A stretch of 42,323 nucleotides of DNA from Chloroflexota bacterium (GTDB lineage Bacteria > Chloroflexota > UBA5177), in contig JANWJD010000206.1 in assembly GCA_025449555.1 (NCBI GenBank), positions 1-42,323 on the forward strand. The letters are read 5' to 3'. The notes below the pieces were generated by a model. It saw only the letters and a program-made list of their open reading frames with translations, did no database searches and was not told where the DNA came from. Below, piece by piece: positions 17,044 through 23,796 of this stretch; the first letter of the stretch is position 1; each line of letters starts with the position of its first letter. The position numbers were made by a program, and so were the translations under genes.

Positions 17044-17074
17044 GGAGCCCGGAGGTCGTCGACCTCCGGGCTCC
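17044..17074 (-). repeat. 31-bp near-perfect palindrome between the DUF4331 gene and the His-rich gene
   Basis: GGAGCCCGGAGGTCG, one T, then the exact reverse complement: 15-bp arms. In RNA this is a very stable hairpin (13 bp with a 5-nt loop). No T-run follows on the minus strand, so it is not a standard terminator. It may act as an mRNA-stabilising or processing hairpin that sets the ratio of the flanking cistrons. An inverted-repeat protein-binding site is the alternative. Confidence 0.75.
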
Positions 17075-17102
17075 CGTACGATCCGGCCTGATCGCGGCTC
17101 GA

Positions 17103-18479
17103 TTATGCCACGTTCGCCGGGAAGTTGAATCCGTCGAGCGGCAGCCCCAGATAGGGGAACGTCGCCTGGTAGCGGTCACTGGTTGGGGCCACGCCGTCCG
17201 TGACCAGCGCAGCTGCGCCATCCGCTTTGTAGGACGGAGCCACCAGCGGGTCGGTCGCCCCGGCACTAGCGCGCAACTCGATGGTCGCCACGTTATCCAT
17301 CACCCGCCGGCCGTTCGGATACCCGGCCAGATCGCCGCCGAGAATGCCCAGCGTGCTGGGAGTTGCGCTCGGAGCGATGGCCATGTTGAGTCTGAGGAGA
17401 TCTGCTTGGACCGGACCGGTGTAGTTCTGGAAGCCGGGGATGATGCCCGATGGGATACCCGTCAGGAGAATGGCAACCAGATCTGCACGCGCATCGGTCA
17501 AAGCTGCGAGGTTCGGAAACACGTTCGGATAGAGGATTGGTAGCAGCTTGGCAAGCTCCGGATGCTGGTACAACGCCACCAGGCTACCGTCGTTCGCCGG
17601 GTCGGTCGTGTTCCACTGATCCTTCATGCCGATGGGAATGATCACCTCGTTAATGAGCGGATGCCCAAGGCGAGACACCTGGGTAAACGGGCCCACGTGT
17701 CGCGCTCCCGGCACCTTGTCCTGACGCAGCGTAATAACCTGCCGGCTGGCAGATGTGTACGCCCCGATTACGGACTTGCTGCTGGTGGCGTCGGTGGCGC
17801 CGCTGCCGTCAGAGGTCAACATAGACTTCGGCACCTGAATAGCAATGGAGTGCACGTTGACAAACTTCGTGGCATCCACGCCTTTTCCTGCGCCCCCCAG
17901 CGAAAGTAGGTGCAGATTTTCGAACGGCCGCAGGTCGGCCAGGTCGAACACCGAGCCGAGGTCGACGTAGAAGCCTTCGCGGCGCTGGCCGGCAAAGACC
18001 GTCTCCCCCGATGGAAGCTGGTGGACTGCGGCCTGCGCGAGGTCGGCATATTTGGGTGTGGAGTGCGGACCGATATTACACGGCGGACATGTGAGCCCGG
18101 TTGCCAGCACGGTCGGATTCCCCGCCGAGTTCAACTTCGTTACCGAGTACGTCTGCTGACTGTTCCAATTCTTATCGGTGTTCGAGCTGATCGGCCCGGT
18201 GTTGTACAGGAACGTATTGGGATTTTGATATGTTGTCGTGAAATTGAACTGGTACGTAATTTCCGGCTTACCGTCGCCGTCGTTGTCGACTTTGATCTCG
18301 TACAAAACATCGGTGCCAAACTCGAAGAAGTTCGGACCACCCGCCGGCACCTGCAAAGGAACGTAATTCGCGATCAACGTGACCGTATCCGAGCGGTCGG
18401 GACTGACAAAGGCGTAGAAATCCGTGCTATCAGCCACCGGATCCTTTGAGATTTCGGGAGCCTCTCGATGAGACGACAT
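17103..18479 (-). CDS. DUF4331 family protein
   Basis: 458 aa. It opens with SSHREAPEISKDPVADSTDFYAFVSPD, the DUF4331 hallmark (quoted partly: SSHREAPEI, ADSTDFYAF). VLYEIKVDNDGDGKPEITY (Asp-rich, possibly Ca-binding) and GTDVLYEI follow. The mid region has GPFTQVSRLGHPLINEVIIP, also typical. No signal peptide is visible in this version, although the upstream gene product carries one. The family has no established biochemical function that I can cite. ATG at 18479 with an AGAGG site upstream. It is the second gene of a three-gene minus-strand module. Confidence 0.9.
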   Translation of the reverse strand: MSSHREAPEISKDPVADSTDFYAFVSPDRSDTVTLIANYVPLQVPAGGPNFFEFGTDVLYEIKVDNDGDGKPEITYQFNFTTTYQNPNTFLYNTGPISSNTDKNWNSQQTYSVTKLNSAGNPTVLATGLTCPPCNIGPHSTPKYADLAQAAVHQLPSGETVFAGQRREGFYVDLGSVFDLADLRPFENLHLLSLGGAGKGVDATKFVNVHSIAIQVPKSMLTSDGSGATDATSSKSVIGAYTSASRQVITLRQDKVPGARHVGPFTQVSRLGHPLINEVIIPIGMKDQWNTTDPANDGSLVALYQHPELAKLLPILYPNVFPNLAALTDARADLVAILLTGIPSGIIPGFQNYTGPVQADLLRLNMAIAPSATPSTLGILGGDLAGYPNGRRVMDNVATIELRASAGATDPLVAPSYKADGAAALVTDGVAPTSDRYQATFPYLGLPLDGFNFPANVA

Positions 18480-18528
18480 GGGCTTACCTCTCTTTACGTG
18501 GATGGGGAAACACGATCGAATACGGGTA

Positions 18529-18798
18529 CTAGCGTGCCGCTCTGAGCAGTCGCTTGGCGAACTGCGGGTCGCGGTACACGATCTCTCGCGTGCCCACCAT
18601 CACAGCGATCTCGCCTGTCTTGAGGTCGCGAACATGCGCGACCAGCGGTCCTTTGAGCTCTTCCGGCCTGAGCTTGAATTCTGGCGCCGCGTCGGCCTCA
18701 GTGACATGTGCCAGTCCAGGAACGGACACCATGGCGCCTATGGCCGCTGCCCCCAGGGACGTCTTTCCAAGAAACCCTTTGCGCGTCAGCTTTGACAT
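18529..18798 (-). CDS. Small Tat-like exported protein, first gene of the DUF4331 module
   Basis: 89 aa. The N terminus LTRKGFLGKTSLGAAAIGA followed by MVSVPGLAHV resembles a Tat signal with RK in place of RR, with likely cleavage near residue 34. The mature part is short: PLVAHVRDLKTGEIAVMVGTREIVYRDPQFAKRLLRAA. Small proteins of this pattern next to DUF4331 genes recur in related genomes as I recall; function unknown. I choose ATG at 18798 because AAGGAG lies 6 nt upstream; the longer track ORF lacks such support. It lies 49 nt before the DUF4331 gene. Confidence 0.85.
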   Translation of the reverse strand: MSKLTRKGFLGKTSLGAAAIGAMVSVPGLAHVTEADAAPEFKLRPEELKGPLVAHVRDLKTGEIAVMVGTREIVYRDPQFAKRLLRAAR

Positions 18799-18866
18799 GT
18801 GGAACTCCTTTCGTCCGCTATTACGTTGACTCACTTCGTTCGGATCACTCGGAGAGCAGCCTTGCC

Positions 18867-19004
18867 TCAAATTCGGCCCGAAATCAAAAAAAGGTGCGCA
18901 CTTTCGTGCCACACCGTCGCGTCGAACACCGTCTCGGTGCCCACCTGATAGGTCCGGATGCCATTCCGAGACCGCCCGGCCGACATTGGGCGCACTCTCC
19001 TCAT
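18867..19004 (-). other. Possible 45-codon upstream ORF in the DUF4331 operon leader
   Basis: ATG at 19004 opens a 45-codon frame that reads through the terminator-like hairpin and stops at 18867, out of frame with the Tat-like gene. No clear ribosome site precedes it. It matters only because translation across the hairpin would prevent termination. I do not claim it is a gene. Confidence 0.2.
18886..18915 (-). terminator. Intrinsic terminator-like hairpin inside the DUF4331 operon leader
   Basis: On the minus strand GGTGTGGCAC-GAAA-GTGCGCACC forms a 9-bp stem with one bulged G and a GAAA tetraloop, followed at once by seven T (18886-18892). It lies between the predicted promoter (19049-19077) and the first ATG (18798), with no upstream minus-strand gene. 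It is therefore an attenuator, or the end of a short RNA. Confidence 0.75.
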
Positions 19005-19042
19005 ACTTGCTGCCGCAACGGCTGACTGTCTCGCGTCAGGAT
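18886..19042 (-). ncRNA. Structured 5' leader (riboswitch/attenuator-like) or short RNA upstream of the DUF4331 module
   Basis: The transcript from the predicted start (about 19042) contains an outer stem CGAGAC (19033-19028) with GTCTCG (18972-18967). This encloses hairpins GCCG-TTG-CGGC and CGCCC/GGGCG. Then come ACCT-ATC-AGGT and GCACCG-AGA-CGGTGT, and last the terminator. GTCTCGG can pair instead with CCGAGAC at 18937-18931. GCACC and CGGTGT each occur twice, so the terminator arms have alternative partners. I recognise no known riboswitch class; pairing was judged by eye. Confidence 0.5.
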
Positions 19043-19048
19043 AGAAAT

Positions 19049-19077
19049 ATCATATGGAGATTTGTATCAGAAGTCAA
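19049..19077 (-). promoter_or_regulatory. Predicted sigma-70 promoter for the DUF4331 module
   Basis: Minus strand TTGACT (19077-19072), 17-nt spacer, TATGAT (19054-19049). This is the best promoter match in the 406-nt gap 18799-19204, in its AT-rich part. The predicted start near 19042 gives a leader of about 244 nt. Confidence 0.7.
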
Positions 19078-19113
19078 CCGTGTCAAGATTCTCGGGGCGC
19101 AAACGTGCCCACG

Positions 19114-19119
19114 TATAAT
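19114..19119 (+). promoter_or_regulatory. Candidate -10 for the divergent membrane-protein gene
   Basis: A perfect TATAAT on the plus strand about 85 nt before the ATG at 19205. No matching -35 hexamer is seen at 16-18 nt. Weak prediction. Confidence 0.3.
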
Positions 19120-19204
19120 GGGCCGAGTTGTGCGCCGGTCGACCTCCACCATGAGTGCAATGATTCGCCCACGCTCGCATCTTTGAGCAGAAGTGCCGCA
19201 CTCC

Positions 19205-20053
19205 ATGAGAACACAACCGCACGCATTCGTCTCCCTCCGGGCGCGCGCCTTCGTAGCCAGGCGGCAACACTGGCCGTTGGGCTCGTCGATCGAGCTCATC
19301 CGGCCCTATTGGTACCAGCTCCTATTGCTGGCAGTCATACCTGTCGCGTTTTGGCTGGATGCTCGCACCACCTCGATCGGACAACAGAACGTGCTGGGTG
19401 CATGTGCCTGGATCTTGCTACTCCTGTCAATGCGCTTCTCTCCGCCGGCGGAGCGCCGCCAGGTATGGGTCATGGTCGGAGTGGCGTCGGCGGTTGAGGT
19501 CTGGGCCTCGATCGTGTGGGGCATCTACCGGTACCGCTTCGGCAACGTGCCTATGTTCGTTCCTCCAGGCCATGGCCTGGTGTATTTGTGGGCCCTGCGC
19601 GCCGCGCGCACCCCGCTCCTCGTCAAGTATCCGCGCCAGGCGAAATGGTTCGGCCTGGTGGGCGCGACGGCCTGGGCGATCTTTGGTCTGACACTCGAGC
19701 CGATGCTGTTTGGTCGTCTCGATCTCACGGGCGCGATGTTCTGGCCCCTCTTTGTCTGGTTCATGCGCAAGCCGTCTGCGCCGATTTACGCCTCCGCGTT
19801 CTTCGTCACTTCCGTCCTCGAACTCGTCGGAACGAGCTTTGGCACCTGGCGATGGCAGATATTCGCTCCCGTGACGCATATCCCCACCGGCAACCCACCG
19901 TCGGTCATCTCCGCCGGATACTGTGTTATGGACTACACCTCGCTCCGGGTGGCGGCCATGTTACCGGCAAGCGGCTTGCTGCTCTATCTGTGGCGCCGCA
20001 TCCGACCACGGTCCGACGGTGACGAAGACGAAGTCGAGGTCCTGGCCGGATAG
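19205..20053 (+). CDS. Conserved polytopic membrane protein of unknown function
   Basis: 282 aa with about eight hydrophobic segments, for example LLLLAVIPVAFWLDA, GACAWILLLLSM and FGLVGATAWAIFGLTLEPML. Conserved-looking polar motifs sit between them: FVPPGHGLVYLW, ELVGTSFGTWRW and GNPPSVISAGYCVMDY. The His, Trp and Cys in these loops could bind a ligand or metal, but that is inference. The C-terminal tail is acidic. ATG 19205 is chosen; GTG 19193 is in frame and neither has a good ribosome site. It is divergent from the DUF4331 module across a shared 406-nt region. I do not recognise a named family. Confidence 0.75.
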   Translation: MRTQPHAFVSLRARAFVARRQHWPLGSSIELIRPYWYQLLLLAVIPVAFWLDARTTSIGQQNVLGACAWILLLLSMRFSPPAERRQVWVMVGVASAVEVWASIVWGIYRYRFGNVPMFVPPGHGLVYLWALRAARTPLLVKYPRQAKWFGLVGATAWAIFGLTLEPMLFGRLDLTGAMFWPLFVWFMRKPSAPIYASAFFVTSVLELVGTSFGTWRWQIFAPVTHIPTGNPPSVISAGYCVMDYTSLRVAAMLPASGLLLYLWRRIRPRSDGDEDEVEVLAG

Positions 20054-20087
20054 AGTCGGCGCACCGGCCCCAATCCTGAGCTCCGGA

Positions 20088-21986
20088 CTACGGGTGCGTC
20101 GGGTGATCCGGGTGTGCCGGATGAACGGGGTGATCCGGATGTTCCGGGTGCTTCGAATCGTCGGATTCTCCATGCGACGTACTTTGTACTGGAGTCGACG
20201 TCGGGACGGTGGCCTTCGTACTGGTCGGCATCGGGCTCGTCGGGCGAACGACCGGCGCCGGCGAGGTAGGAGTTGCCTGGTGAATCGGATACGACACCGG
20301 TGCGGAACTGCCGGAATTTGAAGTTGGCCTGGTCGACGTCGGACCGGCCGAGGATTTCGTGGGAATCTGAGCCGCCACGATCGGTCGAACAATGATTCCG
20401 GCCGACGGCGTCGGACTCTTTGCAATGGCAACCACCTGGGTCTGCGTAGGAGGCAAAACGGGTGCCGTGGAGGCCGAACCAGTAGCAATCGAAGGCGGAG
20501 CAGGCGGGGACGGTGTGCTGCGCCTCGAGCCCGGCGTGGATGAAACCACCGGCGTGTGGTTTTTGCCCGGCGTGCCCGGTGGTCGAGGCACATTCCCCGA
20601 CGTTCCTGTATTGGAAACCCTGGCCGGTGTATGCCTCGGTCCCGCATGGACCGGTTGAACGCCGAGCGTGTTACGGCTAGCTGTCTGACTCGGCCGGCTC
20701 AGCGTCGTCGCCCGTCGCCGAATGGACGCGATCGCGGGACGCAATGCCCTGCTCTGGGTGATCGTCGCGATAGAACGAGGGGTCGGTATCGCTGCAGCAA
20801 CTTCGACCGGACCGGGTGCGCTGCTGCTCGTATGCCGGCCCGCTTTTGCAGTTCGCTTGGAAGTGGTCTGAGGCTTCGTGACGTGGTGCACAGAGTGTCG
20901 TACCGGGTGTGACGCATGCGTGGAGTGTCGGTTCGGCTGAACGTGGAGTACCGCGGCTACCGAGTAGGCGCCGGTATACACTCCCACTCCCTTGACCAGG
21001 GCGGCCACACTCCAGCGATAGGTTCGTGGTTGCATCGAAAGGGTCACACACGTACCGGACACCTTCCGGGTTGGCTGCCCCTGTATGCGCAATCGGTACC
21101 CAACAGCATGTGCCACAGCAGACCAGCACAACCGGGCATGCTTTCCACCCATTGCGATTCCGCTCACCGGCGCCAGAGCCACCGGCCGGCTCACGGAAGG
21201 CTTCGCAACTGCAAAGTGCTGTGAAGGCGTGTACAGTTGCCATGTCTTTCCGATGTGCGCCTGCACTCGCCAGTAGTAGAGTTGCGGCCCGGTAACGCTC
21301 AGTCTATAGCTGGATGTCGCGACGCTGATTGTTCGGCTGCCGCGCGCGAACACCGCAGCGTCCGATGGATCTCCGGGAGCAGTTGCAATCTGCAGATGAT
21401 ACATCGATGCATGCGGAACCCTCGTCCAGGCCAGGGTGACCGAACCGCCGGAGACGAATTTCGAGCCGTGATTTGCCCCCAACTGCGACAGAGTCATGAC
21501 AACTGGCCGCCGAGTGGGCGTCACACCAGGCTCGCGAGCGAACAGAGCGCCCGCCACCACGACCAGAACCGCCGCTGCCGCGACCAGTGCGTACGGCCAT
21601 GCGATTCCTCTGGATTCTTCCTCGTCTTCCGCTGCAGGGACCACCACGAGCCGCGGCATCCCGCTCGCTGATGGCGCGACGAGCGGCGCAGCCGGCTCTG
21701 GTTGGTGAAACACAGGACTGAATGCGGTGGGAGCTGCTCGCTCCCCGCCCGTCATACTCTCGCTTCGGCGCAACGCCTCGTCATACACTTGCCGTCCCTC
21801 GGGCGTGGCAAGCAAGTCTCGCCGCATGCGTCGGATTCGTTCCCACAGGTCGGCGGAACGTTGCGGCGACGAATAGACCAGGGCAATGGCCTGTTCAGAG
21901 ACTTTTTCTATCGCGGCTTCGATTTCAGCCTGCGGCGCTGATGGTTCAAGCCCCAGAAACTCGTAGTGATCGTCTACAGCAGCCAC
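20088..21986 (-). CDS. Membrane-anchored J-like protein with Fn3-like domains and His-Pro tail
   Basis: 632 aa. Residues 6-75 look like a degenerate DnaJ J-domain (DHYEFLGLEPSAPQAEIEAA), but with no HPD between helices II and III. A transmembrane helix spans about 129-149. Two beta-rich Fn3-like domains (162-262, 266-350) with LAWTRVPHASMYHLQI and LYYWRVQAHIG should lie outside. Residues 351-612 are Ser/Thr/Pro-rich, wall-spanning in style. The last 20 residues repeat HPx (HPEHPDHPVHPAHPDHP). GTG start at 21986 with AAGGTGA upstream. It follows tRNA-Asn and its terminator and has its own predicted promoter. Function unknown; a surface or envelope-sensing role is a guess. Confidence 0.8.
   Translation of the reverse strand: MAAVDDHYEFLGLEPSAPQAEIEAAIEKVSEQAIALVYSSPQRSADLWERIRRMRRDLLATPEGRQVYDEALRRSESMTGGERAAPTAFSPVFHQPEPAAPLVAPSASGMPRLVVVPAAEDEEESRGIAWPYALVAAAAVLVVVAGALFAREPGVTPTRRPVVMTLSQLGANHGSKFVSGGSVTLAWTRVPHASMYHLQIATAPGDPSDAAVFARGSRTISVATSSYRLSVTGPQLYYWRVQAHIGKTWQLYTPSQHFAVAKPSVSRPVALAPVSGIAMGGKHARLCWSAVAHAVGYRLRIQGQPTRKVSGTCVTLSMQPRTYRWSVAALVKGVGVYTGAYSVAAVLHVQPNRHSTHASHPVRHSVHHVTKPQTTSKRTAKAGRHTSSSAPGPVEVAAAIPTPRSIATITQSRALRPAIASIRRRATTLSRPSQTASRNTLGVQPVHAGPRHTPARVSNTGTSGNVPRPPGTPGKNHTPVVSSTPGSRRSTPSPPAPPSIATGSASTAPVLPPTQTQVVAIAKSPTPSAGIIVRPIVAAQIPTKSSAGPTSTRPTSNSGSSAPVSYPIHQATPTSPAPVVRPTSPMPTSTKATVPTSTPVQSTSHGESDDSKHPEHPDHPVHPAHPDHPTHP
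20091..20150 (-). repeat. 9-nt tandem repeat coding the His-Pro tail
   Basis: The 3' end of the large membrane protein gene consists of about six imperfect 9-nt units (GGGTGATCC, GGATGTTCC and similar on the plus strand), coding HPx triplets up to the stop codon. It is an in-frame protein repeat, not a CRISPR or intergenic repeat. Confidence 0.7.
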
Positions 21987-22101
21987 CCACTCACCTTATG
22001 AGAAATCCACGGGCGAGGGAATCCGGGGACTCGATCTGGAGGTAGAAATGAAGGCCGCTTCGATCGTGCGCGGCCCAGTCGCTTGCCGAACTTTGGGTTT
22101 C

Positions 22102-22130
22102 ATTCTAGCGGTGCCCCGGCAGACTTGCAA
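22102..22130 (-). promoter_or_regulatory. Predicted sigma-70 promoter for the J-like membrane protein gene
   Basis: Minus strand TTGCAA (22130-22125), 17-nt spacer, TAGAAT (22107-22102). Start near 22095 gives a leader of about 109 nt before GTG 21986. It lies just downstream of the tRNA terminator, so this gene is probably its own unit. Confidence 0.6.
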
Positions 22131-22191
22131 GTGCACAAGGTCACCACAATTTTGGGACCGGCAATTCGTCTCGACGCCCTGCGAGCAGGAC

Positions 22192-22230
22192 GAATAAGAA
22201 AAGGGAAGGACCCTGGCTCGGGCCCTTCCC
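22192..22230 (-). terminator. Intrinsic terminator after tRNA-Asn
   Basis: Minus strand stem GGGAAGG (22230-22224) pairs with CCTTCCC (22209-22203), with extra inner CCC/GGG pairs. TTTTCTTATTC follows from 22202. It lies 12 nt after the tRNA CCA end. Confidence 0.75.
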
Positions 22231-22241
22231 CGCGATCATCC

Positions 22242-22317
22242 TGGCTCCGGCGGCAGGACTCGAACCTACGACCAAGCGGTTAACAGCCGCCCGCTCTACC
22301 AACTGAGCTACGCCGGA
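22242..22317 (-). tRNA. tRNA-Asn(GTT)
   Basis: Minus strand. Acceptor TCCGGCG pairs with CGCCGGA, then discriminator G and an encoded CCA (22244-22242). The D-arm has GCTCAGTTGGTAGAGC, the anticodon loop is CTGTTAA with anticodon GTT, and the T-arm has GGTTCGAGTCC. All 76 positions are consistent with a functional tRNA. It has its own promoter and terminator. Confidence 0.97.
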
Positions 22318-22357
22318 ATAAAGAAGCGCCGTGAGTCTGCACTCGCAACGCTATGCC

Positions 22358-22387
22358 AGTATAGGCCGCGTCCACGAAGCCGTTCAA
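22358..22387 (-). promoter_or_regulatory. Predicted strong promoter for tRNA-Asn
   Basis: Minus strand TTGAAC (22387-22382), 18-nt spacer, TATACT (22363-22358). It is located between the sigma factor stop and the tRNA 5' end, about 40 nt before the mature tRNA. Confidence 0.65.
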
Positions 22388-22407
22388 GACCGCACGCTCG
22401 AGGCTGG

Positions 22408-23685
22408 CTATACCTCTAAATAGTCGCGCAATTTTCGGCTGCGAGAAGGATGACGCAGCTTGCGGAGTGCCTTCGCCTCGATTTGCCGGATGCGCTCGCG
22501 CGTCACATTGAACTCTTTGCCGACTTCTTCCAGCGTGCGGCTGCGACCGTCCGCCAGACCGAAGCGCAATCGCAGCACCTCGCGTTCGCGCTCCGTCAAA
22601 GTGCCGAGCACCTCTTCCATGGACTCGCGCAATAACTGGAAGGACGCTGCGTCTGACGGCGCTTCACCTCCCTCGTCCGGAATGAAGTCACCGAGATTGC
22701 TGTCTTCTTCGTCGCCGATCGGCGTCTGCAGCGAAACGGGCGTCTGCGATACCTTCATAATCTCTCGAACTTTTTCCGCGGGCAGGTCCATCTCCAGGCC
22801 GATCTCTTCCGGCGTCGGCTCTCGCCCCTTCTCTTGCAACAGGCGCCGGGAGATACGCACCAGCTTGTTGATGGTTTCGACCATGTGCACCGGGATCCGA
22901 ATCGTGCGCGCCTGGTCGGCTATGGCGCGAGTAATCGCCTGTCGAATCCACCAGGTGGCATACGTCGAAAATTTGTATCCCTTGGTGTGGTCGAATTTGG
23001 TCACGGCACGAATCAGGCCGATGTTGCCCTCTTGCACCAGATCCAGCAGGTTCATGCCACGCCCAATGTACTTTTTCGCGACGCTCACGACCAGCCGCAA
23101 ATTCGCCTCGGTCAGTTTGCGTCTGGCTTCCATGCCATGATCGATAATGCGCTGGTCGAATTCTTCGCCATTGGTGCGCCGTTCCATCTCGGCATCGCCG
23201 TCTCGCATGGCCTGAGCCAGCTCAACCTCTTCCCGGCCCTTCAACAAGCGAACCCGTCCAATTTCGCGCAGGTACATTCGAACCGGATCGTCGAGGGCTG
23301 CCCCTTCGGCATCAAGCACCCTTTCCAATTCCTCGGTCGAGACCTCTTCGTCTTCTTCGATCCCTCCTTCGGGATCATCCTCGACCTTAACCGCGTGCGT
23401 CACGAGATCCGTGATGACCGCATCGATCTTTTCCGGGTCGTCTCCCGCGACGTCGAGAATCTCGTCGACTTCGGCTACCGGCAAATGACCGTCCTGGATG
23501 GCCTTTTGTCGGACTGCTTCCTGATCGATTGACAGCTCGACGTCTTCCTGATCGATCGACAGCTCGACTTCCTCGGCGGTTGGCTCGGCGTCGACTTCGG
23601 TGACGATCGCGTCTTGCAACGAATCCCCCTGGGTCTGTCCATGTCGCGTGGCGGAGTCGCTAACCACGTTGGGCATGCTCCGCAT
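22408..23685 (-). CDS. rpoD: RNA polymerase primary sigma factor (RpoD/SigA)
   Basis: Directs core polymerase to housekeeping promoters. Regions in order: an acidic region 1 (including [16 protein letters not shown]); region 1.2 [17 protein letters not shown]; region 2 [35 protein letters not shown] and [15 protein letters not shown]; region 3 [13 protein letters not shown]; region 4 [15 protein letters not shown] and the helix-turn-helix [20 protein letters not shown]. The region 1 linker holds a duplicated ELSIDQE(D/A) segment. ATG 23685 is chosen (425 aa); TTG 23718 in the track and ATG 23676 are alternatives, none with a strong ribosome site. Confidence 0.96.
   Translation of the reverse strand: MRSMPNVVSDSATRHGQTQGDSLQDAIVTEVDAEPTAEEVELSIDQEDVELSIDQEAVRQKAIQDGHLPVAEVDEILDVAGDDPEKIDAVITDLVTHAVKVEDDPEGGIEEDEEVSTEELERVLDAEGAALDDPVRMYLREIGRVRLLKGREEVELAQAMRDGDAEMERRTNGEEFDQRIIDHGMEARRKLTEANLRLVVSVAKKYIGRGMNLLDLVQEGNIGLIRAVTKFDHTKGYKFSTYATWWIRQAITRAIADQARTIRIPVHMVETINKLVRISRRLLQEKGREPTPEEIGLEMDLPAEKVREIMKVSQTPVSLQTPIGDEEDSNLGDFIPDEGGEAPSDAASFQLLRESMEEVLGTLTEREREVLRLRFGLADGRSRTLEEVGKEFNVTRERIRQIEAKALRKLRHPSRSRKLRDYLEV
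23517..23570 (-). repeat. 27-bp in-frame tandem duplication in rpoD
   Basis: Two adjacent 27-bp units (23517-23543 and 23544-23570) differ at only two bases and encode VELSIDQED twice in the acidic N-terminal region of the sigma factor. The near identity suggests a recent duplication or a length-variable segment. Confidence 0.8.
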
Positions 23686-23758
23686 ATTGGGGACAGAATA
23701 GCACGGCCACGCTAGCAATTGCCCACTTCAACACGTGTTTGTCATGAGGTTTTCGGAC

Positions 23759-23787
23759 ATTGTAATGCTCGCCGGTCTGCGTCCAAA
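23759..23787 (-). promoter_or_regulatory. Predicted promoter for rpoD
   Basis: Minus strand TTTGGA (23787-23782), 17-nt spacer, TACAAT (23764-23759), in the 111-nt gap after proS. Start near 23752 gives a leader of about 67 nt to ATG 23685. The -35 is weak. Confidence 0.45.
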
Positions 23788-23796
23788 TTCGGCGGG

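Noticed and set aside
19063-19081. Alternative promoter TTGACA-17-AAATCT on the minus strand
   Set aside because: The -35 is perfect, but the -10 is very poor compared with the overlapping TTGACT-17-TATGAT.
20088-20150. HPD tripeptides in the His-Pro tail as J-domain signature
   Set aside because: They lie at the extreme C terminus outside any J fold and are by-products of the HPx repeat.
20091-20150. CRISPR-like or intergenic tandem repeat
   Set aside because: The 9-nt units are in frame, coding and imperfect, with no spacers.
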